From NCBI GenBank assembly GCA_002362385.1, contig DEUB01000074.1, positions 1 through 22,056 of the forward strand: 22,056 nt of DNA. Reading direction: 5' to 3'. The DNA is from Lachnospiraceae bacterium UBA3273 (lineage in GTDB: Bacteria; Bacillota; Clostridia; Lachnospirales; Lachnospiraceae). The position numbers and the translations under genes were made by a program. Shown in pieces: positions 7,926 to 15,251 of this stretch. Numbering within the stretch: position 1 is the first letter of the stretch; each line of letters begins with the position of its first letter. Below the pieces are notes generated by a model that was not told the origin of the DNA, did not search any database, and saw only the letters and a program-made list of their open reading frames with translations.

Positions 7926-9353
7926 ATGACAAAAGATTTGACAAAGGGTTCTCCCATGAAGCTGATCCTGGGATTTGGAGTTCCCTTATTATTCGGGTTG
8001 TTATTTCAGCAGTTCTACAACATGGTAGATACCATCATCGTAGGAAGGATGCTGGGAGTGGACGCGCTGGCGGCAGTAGGCTCCACCGGTTCCGTAAATT
8101 TTATGATCCTGGGATTCTGCATCGGGCTGTGTAACGGTTTTGCCATTCCCATTGCCCAGAAATTCGGCGCAAAGGATGACCATGGCCTTAGAAAGTTTGT
8201 GGCAGGCTGCGCATGGGTGTCTGTGATCTTTGCAGTAGTGATAACTGTAGCAGTAGGTTTCCTTTGCAGGAATATTTTGATCTGGATGCGCACGCCTCAA
8301 AATATCATGGAGGATGCTTATTCCTACATATTTATCATATTTATGGGAATTCCGGCAACAATTTTATATAACATGGTTTCCGGTATTATCCGGTCTTTAG
8401 GCGACAGTATCATGCCTCTGGTATTTCTGGTAATATCCTCTTTGGCAAATATTGTGCTGGATGTGGTTTTTATTCTGCAGTTCGGCGTTGCAGGAGCGGC
8501 GTTGGCAACAGTGATCGCCCAGGGGGCGTCAGGAATCATAAGCCTGGTTTATTTGGTAAAGAAATATGACATTTTGAGAATGAACAAAGAGGAGAGGCGT
8601 TTTGATGCGGACTGTATTAAGGCACTCTGCGGCATGGGAGTTCCCATGGGCTTACAGTATTCCATTACCGCCATCGGAAGCGTTATCTTACAGTCTGCGG
8701 TAAATACCCTGGGTTCTGACGCCGTAGCCGCTGTTACGGCTGCAAGTAAGATCTGTATGTTTTTATGCTGTCCCTTTGACGCCATGGGTTCCACTATGGC
8801 AACCTATGGAGGTCAGAATATCGGGGCGGGGCTGCTTAACAGGATCCATGAGGGCATCAAGGCATGTTCCAAGCTGGGCGTGATCTATTCTCTGATCTGC
8901 CTTGCAGTAGTGCTGCTTTTTGGAAAGGACCTGTCTCTGCTTTTTGTTTCGGCCGATGAGACGGCTATTATCGGAAGGATCCACTACTTTATGGTGGCAA
9001 ATGTGGTGTTTTATATTCCGCTGGCCTTTGTAAATATTGTCAGGTTTATGATACAGGGATTAGGCTATCCTAATTTTGCCATCCTGGCGGGAGTTTGTGA
9101 AATGGCGGCAAGGGGAATTATGGGCTTTGTATTTGTGCCCCTGTTTGGGTTTGCCGCTGCGGGTTTTGCCAGTCCGGCGGCGTGGATATGTGCCGACTGT
9201 TTCTTGATCCCGGCGTATTTCCATGTGATGAAAAAGCTGAAGAAACAGCTGGAAGCCAATGAAAATGCCATGAATCCGGCGAATATAGAATGCCGGGAAG
9301 AACATACTGAAAGAAAGTGGCATTGGAGGAGAAACAAAAAACTCTTACATTAG
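7926..9353 (+). CDS. MATE family multidrug/cation efflux transporter
   Basis: A 475-residue integral membrane antiporter with about twelve hydrophobic segments in two MatE repeats. The start shows typical MATE features: GSPMKLILGFGVPLLFGLLF, then YNMVDTIIVGRMLG, with the second half repeating a PMGLQYS element. A basic, non-hydrophobic C-terminal tail of about 40 residues follows the last helix. The substrate cannot be read from the sequence; the family exports cationic drugs or metabolites using Na+ or H+ gradients. Translation starts at ATG 7926 behind a very strong AAGGAGGAGG at 7907-7916. An extended -10 promoter and a structured leader lie upstream. The asparaginase gene starts 12 nt after the stop, with its Shine-Dalgarno site touching the MATE stop codon, so the two are one transcript. 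Confidence 0.93.
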   Translation: MTKDLTKGSPMKLILGFGVPLLFGLLFQQFYNMVDTIIVGRMLGVDALAAVGSTGSVNFMILGFCIGLCNGFAIPIAQKFGAKDDHGLRKFVAGCAWVSVIFAVVITVAVGFLCRNILIWMRTPQNIMEDAYSYIFIIFMGIPATILYNMVSGIIRSLGDSIMPLVFLVISSLANIVLDVVFILQFGVAGAALATVIAQGASGIISLVYLVKKYDILRMNKEERRFDADCIKALCGMGVPMGLQYSITAIGSVILQSAVNTLGSDAVAAVTAASKICMFLCCPFDAMGSTMATYGGQNIGAGLLNRIHEGIKACSKLGVIYSLICLAVVLLFGKDLSLLFVSADETAIIGRIHYFMVANVVFYIPLAFVNIVRFMIQGLGYPNFAILAGVCEMAARGIMGFVFVPLFGFAAAGFASPAAWICADCFLIPAYFHVMKKLKKQLEANENAMNPANIECREEHTERKWHWRRNKKLLH

Positions 9354-9365
9354 AGGAGAGATTTA

Positions 9366-10400
9366 ATGAAAGAAATCAGGATTTTGGTAGTATTTACGGG
9401 AGGAACCATCGGGAGCGCTCCGGAGTCAGGGGCCATCCGTCCGGCAGGAGAAAAAGCCAGAAAGCTTTTGCTTACACATTTTGCGGATGGCAGGCAGAGG
9501 CTTTTTGAGGAATACTTTCAGCGGGAAATTTCTTTTGATACGGTCTGTCCTTATGAAATTTTAAGTGAGAATCTAAATGGAAATCATCTGGAAAGGTTAG
9601 AGGCGTGTATTCTGGAAAAGGGTGTGGAAAATTATGAGGGAATTATAGTGACCACAGGAACGGATACCCTTGCCTATTCTTCAGCAGCCATGGGATATGC
9701 TTTTGCAAATCTGCAGATTCCCATGGTCATGGTGTCAGCAAACTTTCCTTTGTCAGATGAAAGAAGCAACGGCTTTTCAAATTTTGAAGGGGCGTTGCTT
9801 TTGATTCTTTCCGGAGAACATAAGGGTGTATTCTGCTCTTATGATAACGGTGACGGGCATTTTATTCATTACGCCACGAGACTTTTGCCCCAGATGAACT
9901 ACAGTCACAAGGTTGAAAGTGTTATGAGCAGGGTCTATGGAAGTGTGGAGGGTATGACGGTAAGGGTAGAGAAAGAAGCCCTGGAAATGGATAAGGAAGA
10001 AGAAAAGGGGATGGTCAGACTTTCCTGCAAAAATCTGTCAGGGAAAAAGCCTGCCTTTATCAGACCTTATCCGGGAATTGTTTATACCGTGCCAAAAGAC
10101 TGCTGCAGTATTTTGCTGGATACTTATCATTCCGGTACCCTTCCGGCACTGGGAGATGACTTCCAAAATTTTATGAAAGAAGCAAAAAGGCAGAATGTTT
10201 TGGTGTTTGCAGCAGGTGTTCCGGGAGGATTGGTATATGAAACCGTAGACCGGATGAAAAAAGCGGGAATGATAGTACTGCCTGCTGCATCGCCCGCCGC
10301 AATGTATATGAAGTTGTGGATGGCGGCAGAAACAGGGACGGATTTAAGGCAGGCGCTGTTTTGTCCGATAGGACATGACCTGGTTTCTGCAATGTTTTGA
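9366..10400 (+). CDS. L-asparaginase (type I/II asparaginase family)
   Basis: Hydrolyses L-asparagine to aspartate and ammonia. Residues 10-17 (FTGGTIGS) contain the nucleophile T14. TGTDT at 97-101 supplies the second catalytic threonine-aspartate pair (T99/D100). The PLSDERSNGFSNFEGAL stretch matches the conserved PLSDxRSDGxxN region, and GGLV near 280 fits the C-terminal part of the family. There is no signal peptide, which favours a cytoplasmic type I enzyme. GAGGAGAG at 9353-9360 lies just before ATG 9366. Its cotranscription with a MATE exporter is unusual but may be incidental. An extended -10 promoter for the next gene overlaps its stop codon. Confidence 0.9.
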   Translation: MKEIRILVVFTGGTIGSAPESGAIRPAGEKARKLLLTHFADGRQRLFEEYFQREISFDTVCPYEILSENLNGNHLERLEACILEKGVENYEGIIVTTGTDTLAYSSAAMGYAFANLQIPMVMVSANFPLSDERSNGFSNFEGALLLILSGEHKGVFCSYDNGDGHFIHYATRLLPQMNYSHKVESVMSRVYGSVEGMTVRVEKEALEMDKEEEKGMVRLSCKNLSGKKPAFIRPYPGIVYTVPKDCCSILLDTYHSGTLPALGDDFQNFMKEAKRQNVLVFAAGVPGGLVYETVDRMKKAGMIVLPAASPAAMYMKLWMAAETGTDLRQALFCPIGHDLVSAMF

Positions 10401-10406
10401 TATAAT
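10398..10406 (+). promoter_or_regulatory. Extended -10 promoter overlapping the asparaginase stop codon
   Basis: TGATATAAT combines TGn with a perfect TATAAT at 10401-10406, and the TGA is the asparaginase stop. No -35 is recognisable 16-18 bp upstream, which extended -10 promoters can tolerate. Transcription from about 10413 would give the lipoprotein gene a leader under 20 nt. Confidence 0.45.
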
Positions 10407-10430
10407 TCGGGAGAATGAAAGGATATTGTT

Positions 10431-11681
10431 ATGAGTGGAAAAAAGTATTTTATTTTGAGAACGTGCGTTTTGGTCTTTATCATGCTTGCGGCAGGAATGG
10501 CTGCTGCATGCGGACGGGAAGATTCAGAACTTGAACATAATACAGAGAATGAAGCGGCAGAAATTGTTACAGAGCAGGCGGCAGAAAATGCAGTTACGGA
10601 TAATAACGGCAATTATAATGAAAATAACACTGACATAACGGAAGACGAAGACGTCGCGGCAGAGGCCGCAAGGGAAGCGGAACTGAAAAAAAGATTCGGA
10701 GAAAATTGTATTGCCGGACAGACGTTTGAGGTTACACTGAGTGAGTACAACGGAAAGGTCTGGTTTGTTCCGTTTTATTCTCCGGAAGATGAACAGGGAT
10801 TTTCCATGCAGATCATTCAGGATGGGGAAGTCCTTTCGGATATTCATGCCTTTGTTCCGGAAAACCTGGAAGGGCAGACTTTCAGCAGTCTGGATGCGGT
10901 ATCATTTTTTGATGCCGACTATGACGGCAATACAGATATTGTGCTGGTTGAAACTTATGGAAGTACAAGCTTTGCAGCAATTTATTATGGCTTTGGGGCT
11001 GATGCTGAAGAGTATGAAAGATATTTTGACTGGGAAGAGCAATTGTCGGATGCAGTATCAAAACAGGTGGAGGTTTTGACAATACCGCAGATCCGAAGTT
11101 TCTTAACGGAGGGGAAAGAGAACGGAAAATTTTCCGGTTATGAGGAAGCCTATGAAGCCGTGAGTAGAATTTGCGCGCTGGAAAGTGACGGAGAGATGCA
11201 ATACAGTCTGATTTATGTTGATGATGATGATATTCCCGAACTGGCTGCCGGAGTTAGCGGTTATTATACAAGCCTGTATACTTATCATGACGGGACGCTT
11301 TACAAGGTTATGGACCGCTGGCCTTATGGGGCTATGGGAAACGCAGGCTATGAATATTCTCCCAGGAAAAACAGTTTGAGAAATTATAATAACGATTATG
11401 CGGGAGCCATTATGTATACCACATACATGACTATGGGTGCCGGGTACTCTATAGACACTGTGGTACAGATTGTGAGCTATAATTTTGATGACGTTAATCA
11501 GAACGGACAGCCTGACGAGGATGAAATGGATTCTATGGGACTTTATGGGGTAAGTTACATCGACGGGGCAGAGGTTTCAGAGGAAGAATGTGCAGCTTAT
11601 GATCTGGGCGGCTATGAATTCATAACGGTTACGATGAATCGTGAGGAATTGGTAAAAATGCTGAGTGAAAATAAAAACTAA
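10431..11681 (+). CDS. Acidic lipoprotein with EF-hand-like calcium loops, function unknown
   Basis: A predicted surface lipoprotein. Residues 1-26 form a signal peptide (KK, hydrophobic core, AGMAAAC) with the lipidation cysteine at C27; the -3 position is alanine rather than the usual leucine, so the lipobox is weak. Residues about 28-85 are a low-complexity linker rich in Glu, Asn and Ala. The folded part carries two loops resembling EF-hand/dockerin/FG-GAP calcium sites, DADYDGNTD (161-169) and DVNQNGQPD (354-362), and a degenerate third one, YVDDDDIPEL, near residue 263. I do not recognise a named family. Ca2+-dependent folding outside the cell is inference. AAAGGA at 10418-10423 precedes the start by 7 nt. 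It follows asparaginase by 30 nt but has its own likely promoter. Confidence 0.75.
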   Translation: MSGKKYFILRTCVLVFIMLAAGMAAACGREDSELEHNTENEAAEIVTEQAAENAVTDNNGNYNENNTDITEDEDVAAEAAREAELKKRFGENCIAGQTFEVTLSEYNGKVWFVPFYSPEDEQGFSMQIIQDGEVLSDIHAFVPENLEGQTFSSLDAVSFFDADYDGNTDIVLVETYGSTSFAAIYYGFGADAEEYERYFDWEEQLSDAVSKQVEVLTIPQIRSFLTEGKENGKFSGYEEAYEAVSRICALESDGEMQYSLIYVDDDDIPELAAGVSGYYTSLYTYHDGTLYKVMDRWPYGAMGNAGYEYSPRKNSLRNYNNDYAGAIMYTTYMTMGAGYSIDTVVQIVSYNFDDVNQNGQPDEDEMDSMGLYGVSYIDGAEVSEEECAAYDLGGYEFITVTMNREELVKMLSENKN

Positions 11682-11687
11682 AAACAA

Positions 11688-11744
11688 TTGACCTGTATTC
11701 ATAAATGTGATAATCTTTTTAAAAGCATATGTTTCAAATATAAT
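11688..11744 (+). promoter_or_regulatory. Possible promoter region upstream of the transposase remnant
   Basis: Two weak options overlap: TTGACC (11688-11693) with GATAAT (11709-11714) at a short 15-bp spacing but with an upstream TG, or a perfect TATAAT at 11739-11744 with a poor -35, TTTTTA at 11716-11721, 17 bp before it. Either would read into the remnant at 11860. Confidence 0.3.
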
Positions 11745-11773
11745 TTCTGATGAAGATTCTAAAATTTTTCTAA

Positions 11774-11786
11774 GCCCCTTTGGGGC
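11774..11786. other. Small GC hairpin, role unclear
   Basis: GCCCC-TTT-GGGGC is a perfect 5-bp stem in AT-rich surroundings. Neither side carries a T-run, so it is not a convincing terminator on either strand. It may belong to the repeat or insertion end bordering the broken transposase gene. Confidence 0.35.
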
Positions 11787-11859
11787 ATCGAAACGACTCG
11801 TGCTTTTATTCCAAACAAACAATTGAATAAGGCGGGAGGTTTCGGAATCCATAGTATAG

Positions 11860-12435
11860 ATGCCTTCTGCGAAAAGGAGGTATCTATGGGAAAAAGGGAT
11901 TTGCCTTCATGATTTTCTGGATTTTGGAAGTGAGGATGTAAAGCTTCAAAAAGAATTAAAAAAGCTGGTGCCGGAATATCCCTTACATATTTTGGATTTA
12001 AATGAGGTTACAGATTATTCAAAATTTCAGACGGAGCTTCGAACGGTATTTGAACTGTACCGCTGTAGAAATGATAAGAGGAAATTTAGGGAATATGTGG
12101 AGGAGCATGAAGAATGCCGGCATCTGGACGAAGAAAGCATCCGGATGATCGGAAGATTTACAAATGCGGAGAAATTGCTTATAAGGGCAGGTAAAGACAA
12201 GAAGGAGGAAAAGGAAATGGATGTAGGAAGCGCAATCTGGGATATCAGGGAAGAGGGAGTGCAGGAAGGAATCAGTCAGGGAATCAGTCAAGGAATCAGT
12301 CAGGGAATGAAGGCTTTGGTAGAAACTTGTAAAGAATTCGGCTGTACAAAGGAAGAAGCCGTTGCAAAAATGATGGAGAAGTGCGCATTATCACAGAGTG
12401 AGGCGGAGAAATATGCAGAAGAGTACGGATATTGA
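11860..12435 (+). pseudogene. Truncated Rpn-family (PD-(D/E)XK) putative transposase/nuclease remnant
   Basis: The 191-residue reading frame matches the C-terminal two thirds of Rpn/PDDEXK_2 putative transposases: LHDFLDFGSEDVKLQKELKK, then DYSKFQTELRTVFELYRCRN, EECRHLDEESIRM, a charged region, and the family's typical GISQGISQG repeat tail. Intact members are about 300 residues and carry the nuclease catalytic residues in the N-terminal third, which is absent, so this is a non-catalytic fragment. The apparent ATG at 11860 lies outside family homology, which begins around codon 10. A good Shine-Dalgarno site (AAAAGGAGG, 11872-11880) instead serves an out-of-frame ATG at 11886 that stops after eight codons. 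The fragment's end overlaps the DUF3781 gene, suggesting the latter was captured or abutted by a deletion. Confidence 0.75.
12268..12303 (+). repeat. Three 12-bp tandem repeats encoding GISQ
   Basis: GGAATCAGTCAG occurs three times in a row, with one base change (final A) in the middle copy. It encodes Gly-Ile-Ser-Gln repeats. Such (G-I/M-S/E/R-Q) tracts are typical of the C-terminal tail of Rpn/PDDEXK_2 proteins and vary in copy number by slippage. Confidence 0.9.
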
Positions 12436-12682
12436 ATTGTTAAATAAACTGGATAAACTGCATACTACTGAATTAGGCGCAATACGGATCAGGAGAAATC
12501 TGTCCCTGGATACAGAGGATGTGGTTTTATGGTGTCAAACAAAAATAGAATCAGATAACGCCGTCATTACCAGAAAAGGAAAAAACTGGTACGTAAATGT
12601 TGATGGCTGTATCATAACGGTAAATGCATATAGTTATACGATCATTACAGCGCATAAGGAGAAGAAATGTGGAAAAGCGTGA
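12413..12682 (+). CDS. DUF3781 domain protein
   Basis: An 89-residue protein covering the DUF3781 family from end to end: IELLNKLDKLHTTELGAIRI, then RNLSLDTEDVVLWCQTKI, AVITRKGKNWYVNVD and ITVNAYSYTIITAHK. The family has no known function. ATG 12413 is preferred; GGAG at 12405-12408 sits close upstream, and the earlier GTG at 12398 would add five non-family residues. Its 5' end overlaps the transposase remnant by 23 nt in another frame. Its 3' end overlaps the AAC(3) stump by 14 nt, which looks like an original operon arrangement. It appears intact. Confidence 0.8.
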   Translation: MQKSTDIELLNKLDKLHTTELGAIRIRRNLSLDTEDVVLWCQTKIESDNAVITRKGKNWYVNVDGCIITVNAYSYTIITAHKEKKCGKA

Positions 12683-12791
12683 CCTGGTCAGGGAATTTAA
12701 AAAAATAGGAATTCATGAAGGAATGGCATTGGAGGTTCACAGCTCACTTGGCAGTTTTGGATGCTTGTATGAGTTGTTTTTGTGTAATTAG
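12669..12791 (+). pseudogene. N-terminal stump of an AAC(3)-type aminoglycoside N-acetyltransferase
   Basis: A 40-codon frame from GTG 12669 reads VEKRDLVREFKKIGIHEGMA and then LEVHSSLGSFG, the characteristic start of the AAC(3)/antibiotic N-acetyltransferase family (xxDLxxxLxxLGIxxGDxLxVHSSLxSxG). Family members are about 260-270 residues. Homology stops after about residue 31, and an unrelated tail ends at TAG 12789-12791. No continuation was found in the other frames downstream, so most of the gene has been deleted. The start overlaps the DUF3781 stop by 14 nt, implying the two were translationally coupled. No acetyltransferase activity can remain. The call rests on a short but distinctive match. 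Confidence 0.7.
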
Positions 12792-12802
12792 CTAAGAAAA
12801 TA

Positions 12803-12811
12803 TGTTATACT
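12803..12811 (+). promoter_or_regulatory. Extended -10 promoter of the MFS gene leader
   Basis: TGTTATACT carries the TGn extension and a TATACT -10 (12806-12811). No good -35 lies at 16-18 bp; TTGTGT at 12780-12785 is 20 bp away. The transcript would start near 12818 and carry a leader of about 200 nt before the MFS start. Confidence 0.45.
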
Positions 12812-12858
12812 TTTAATGCAATACTATTTGTGACGTAAAGGATAGCGAGGTGAAACAT

Positions 12859-12939
12859 ATGCTGTGCCATATGATAATCGATTTAAGTTATATACTCTGT
12901 ACAAAGTCTGATGACAGGACGAGGTTTGTACAGAGATAA
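12859..12939 (+). CDS. 26-residue leader peptide upstream of the MFS transporter
   Basis: An ATG at 12859 follows GAGGTG (12847-12852) at 6-nt spacing and opens a 26-codon frame beginning MLCHMIIDLSYIL and ending FVQR before TAA at 12937-12939. The reading frame runs through the whole of stem 1 of the downstream RNA structure and stops two codons after its second arm begins, so a ribosome translating it would melt both stems. This is the layout of leader peptides that control antibiotic-resistance genes such as erm and mef. The resemblance is positional; the peptide matches no leader I recognise. Confidence 0.45.
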   Translation: MLCHMIIDLSYILCTKSDDRTRFVQR

Positions 12940-12950
12940 GGTTTCGTCCT
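12895..12950 (+). promoter_or_regulatory. Overlapping RNA stems, possible pseudoknot, in the MFS leader
   Basis: Stem 1 is a perfect 11-bp inverted repeat, CTCTGTACAAA (12895-12905) with TTTGTACAGAG (12925-12935). Its 19-nt loop contains AGGACGA (12916-12922), which is perfectly complementary to TCGTCCT (12944-12950). The two pairings are interleaved, so they form an H-type pseudoknot or two exclusive folds. A second copy of TTTGTAC at 12960-12966 could compete for the first arm. No T-run follows, so it is not a standard terminator. Nothing complementary to the MFS Shine-Dalgarno site was seen. Confidence 0.55.
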
Positions 12951-13019
12951 ACATTGGATTTTGTACTTATTTATTCTAAAGGTTAAGAGATAATAAGAGA
13001 ATAGATTGGAGAAAATTCA

Positions 13020-14294
13020 ATGGAAAATTTTAAGAAATATATTATTTTGTGGATCAGCCAGAGCATATCGCAGTTGGGAAGTTCCATGACTGCATTTGCA
13101 CTTGTATTGTGGGCGTATGACCGGAGCCATTCTGCATTATCGGTCTCGATGCTCTCGTTTTGCAATTATGTTCCCTATATTCTGGTAAGCATGTTTGTAG
13201 GTACGTTTATAGACAGGCATAAAAAGAAAACGGTCATGCTGGTTTCCGACAGCGCTGCGGCAGTGGGTTCCCTGGTGGTTTTGCTGCTTTTTGTCACAAA
13301 ACATTTATCAGTCTGGAATATCTATATTGTCAATGCGGTAATCGGAATCACAACTGCCTTCCAACAGCCGGCCTCTGCGGTGGCTGTTGGAAAGTTTGTG
13401 CCAAAGGATAAAATATCAAACGTCAGCGGAATGAACTCTTTTTCGGGCAATTTGATCGTGGTATTCAGTCCCATGCTGGCAGCAGCATTGTTTGCAATAG
13501 GAGGACTTCCCCTTATACTTGTGGTTGATCTGGCAAGCTTTATGACAGCATTCTGCGTCCTGTTGTTTTTGATTCACATACCTGAGGAGATTGAGAAGAA
13601 GAATTATACATCTCCTTTTGCAGGGGCGGCAGAGGGATTTTCATTTTTGAAAAAGGAAAGAGGCATTTTATATATTATGCTGACCATGGCGATGATCAAT
13701 TTCTTTTCCCGGCTGACCTATGAAAATATTTTATCGCCTATGATTCTGGCAAGAAGCGCCGGCAACAGCATGGTTTTAGGAATCGTAAACGCCTGCATGG
13801 GAATCGGCGGGATCGTCGGTGGGATCATTGTCTCCGTCAAAAAGGAGAGCCGTTATAAGGCAAGCGCTATCTATGTATCGGCTGCATTGTCATTTTTGTT
13901 TGGGGATCTGGTCATGGCAGCGGGAAGAAATGTTTTCTGGTGGTCTGCGGCTGCCGTCTTCGCCAGTATACCGATTCCGTTTATTATGGCTAACCAGAAT
14001 ACCATACTGTATCGTAAGGTTCCGGAAAGTATGCAGGGAAGGGTGTTTGCCGTTCGGAATGCGGTCCAGTACAGTACCATACCTGTGGGAATTATTCTCG
14101 GAGGTTATCTGGCCGATTATGTATTTGAACCGTTTATGCATGGGGGAAACGGGTTTGCAGTGCTGCTGGAAAAGATCGTGGGGCAAGGAGCCGGCAGCGG
14201 TATGGCAGTCATGTTTTTATGCACGGGCATATGCGGATTTGCAGTCAGCATCATGTCATGTTTCAATTGTGAAATCAGAAAGTTGAATGATTAG
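13020..14294 (+). CDS. MFS efflux transporter, macrolide-efflux (Mef/MFS_3)-like
   Basis: A 424-residue membrane transporter with about twelve hydrophobic helices. The start (ILWISQSISQLGSSMTAFAL, then WAYDRSHSALSVSM) and the loop after helix 2, GTFIDRHKKK (61-70), which is MFS motif A, match the drug-efflux group that contains Mef-type macrolide pumps. The two halves are joined by a basic/acidic stretch near 188-215. A proton-driven drug exporter is the likely role; the substrate is not predictable. GGAGA at 13008-13012 lies 7 nt before ATG 13020. A leader ORF and interlocking stems upstream suggest inducible expression. The gene ends just before a strong hairpin terminator. Confidence 0.87.
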   Translation: MENFKKYIILWISQSISQLGSSMTAFALVLWAYDRSHSALSVSMLSFCNYVPYILVSMFVGTFIDRHKKKTVMLVSDSAAAVGSLVVLLLFVTKHLSVWNIYIVNAVIGITTAFQQPASAVAVGKFVPKDKISNVSGMNSFSGNLIVVFSPMLAAALFAIGGLPLILVVDLASFMTAFCVLLFLIHIPEEIEKKNYTSPFAGAAEGFSFLKKERGILYIMLTMAMINFFSRLTYENILSPMILARSAGNSMVLGIVNACMGIGGIVGGIIVSVKKESRYKASAIYVSAALSFLFGDLVMAAGRNVFWWSAAAVFASIPIPFIMANQNTILYRKVPESMQGRVFAVRNAVQYSTIPVGIILGGYLADYVFEPFMHGGNGFAVLLEKIVGQGAGSGMAVMFLCTGICGFAVSIMSCFNCEIRKLND

Positions 14295-14306
14295 TAATTT
14301 TATTTT

Positions 14307-14343
14307 ACACAGCGGGATGACCCAAATTGTCCCGCTGTGTTTT
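14307..14343 (+). terminator. Rho-independent terminator of the MFS gene
   Basis: ACACAGCGGGA (14307-14317) pairs perfectly with TCCCGCTGTGT (14330-14340) around a 12-nt loop, followed by a short T-run (14340-14343). It begins 12 nt after the MFS stop codon. The T-run is short, so some read-through into the next gene is likely, and no separate promoter was seen for that gene. Confidence 0.75.
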
Positions 14344-14364
14344 AGAATCGGAGTGGAAAAGAAG

Positions 14365-15249
14365 ATGGATTCTGACACATTTATCCCTAAGGATATAGGG
14401 GAACTATATGAAAAACTGAAAACCGAAAATTTACAGGGTAAATTATCAAAGGAGGGCGAATGCCTGATTTGGAAACTGCCCAATAATATTATGCTGAAAA
14501 TCTCTATTTATGATATTCAGTCTAAGAGGGGGACTTCCTTCCGGGAAGGCTATATTGATACATATTATCTAAAAAACGGGAAAGAACAAAATTTGACCCA
14601 CTGGAATCCGCAGGAGGACGAAATCTGGCAGGACCTGATGGATATCAACAGCGGACAGATTATTTGGGTCAGAAAGAAATCAATTTTTGGAGAGCGTATC
14701 ATCATTATGGATCAAAAGGAATATAAAGCTATTGACCATAAGGAAAAGGGCAAATATACTATTTTGGTAAAAAAGTTGTCAGTAGAAGAAGCAAAACGGC
14801 ATATTTATGATTCCCTGACCGAATACACGGGGTGGAAGTTTTTGAAGAGCCAGCAATGTCTGAAAAAAACGGTAAAAGACATGGTTTTTGAGATTCAGTT
14901 TTTTTCATCAAAGAATAACTGCTCTTATGAATCCGTTGAAATAAATTGTGATTTTAATATATGGTGCAGGAAGTTTGATAAATGCTGTAATGTAAAGAGT
15001 ATTATCGGCTGTTATTCCTTCCGGCCGGAAAACGGATACTGGTATGACATATCCGATGAAGAGAAGTTAGAAAAGGTATTGACGGAGCTGAAAGAAAAAA
15101 CAAAAGAATATGTCCTGTCAATAACCGATAAGTTTGAGGAGGATGATGAAGCGGCTTTGGAATTTCTGGCAAATCCCCAAATTCAGGAAATATATCATAT
15201 AAAACATTTTGGAAATCTGGAAAAATTATATAATGAGGAAACTGGGTAA
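14365..15249 (+). CDS. Uncharacterised protein, possibly two-domain
   Basis: A 294-residue soluble protein I do not recognise. Residues about 1-135 are rich in beta-type patterns with many aromatic residues and isoleucines. The second half, with GWKFLKSQQCLKKTVKD and then MVFEIQFFSS, weakly recalls the layout of DUF4304-type proteins (a hydrophobic strand pair after a GFK/GWK turn), but this is not a firm match. No signal peptide or TM helix is present. The start is set at ATG 14365 with GGAGTGG at 14350-14356; an in-frame ATG at 14287 would place 78 nt of coding sequence across the MFS terminator and is unlikely. Only 2 nt separate its stop from the EFR1 gene, so the two are coupled. Confidence 0.7.
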   Translation: MDSDTFIPKDIGELYEKLKTENLQGKLSKEGECLIWKLPNNIMLKISIYDIQSKRGTSFREGYIDTYYLKNGKEQNLTHWNPQEDEIWQDLMDINSGQIIWVRKKSIFGERIIIMDQKEYKAIDHKEKGKYTILVKKLSVEEAKRHIYDSLTEYTGWKFLKSQQCLKKTVKDMVFEIQFFSSKNNCSYESVEINCDFNIWCRKFDKCCNVKSIIGCYSFRPENGYWYDISDEEKLEKVLTELKEKTKEYVLSITDKFEEDDEAALEFLANPQIQEIYHIKHFGNLEKLYNEETG

Positions 15250-15251
15250 AA

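Noticed and set aside
7754..8134. 126-codon plus-strand frame overlapping the MATE leader and start
   Set aside because: It reads through the promoter and hairpins and is out of frame with the clear MATE gene; low-complexity basic product, no family.
11774..11786. GCCCC/GGGGC hairpin as terminator of the lipoprotein gene
   Set aside because: No T-run on either strand and nearly 100 nt from the stop codon.
11577..11852. Minus-strand 91-codon frame across the lipoprotein end and the intergenic hairpin
   Set aside because: Its C-terminal half is antisense to the lipoprotein gene; no domain is recognised. Its start-proximal part may be conserved repeat DNA rather than a protein.
12268..12303. 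12-bp tandem repeats as a CRISPR or iteron array
   Set aside because: They are in-frame GISQ codons typical of Rpn tails, without spacers or origin features.
12895..12935. 11-bp inverted repeat as a terminator or as a protein operator
   Set aside because: No T-run follows, and the 19-bp gap between arms is long for an operator; the overlap with a translated ORF and a second interleaved stem favours an RNA role.
14287..14364. Upstream ATG for the unknown protein at 14365
   Set aside because: It would make the coding region cross the MFS terminator and overlap the MFS stop; ATG 14365 has a proper ribosome site.
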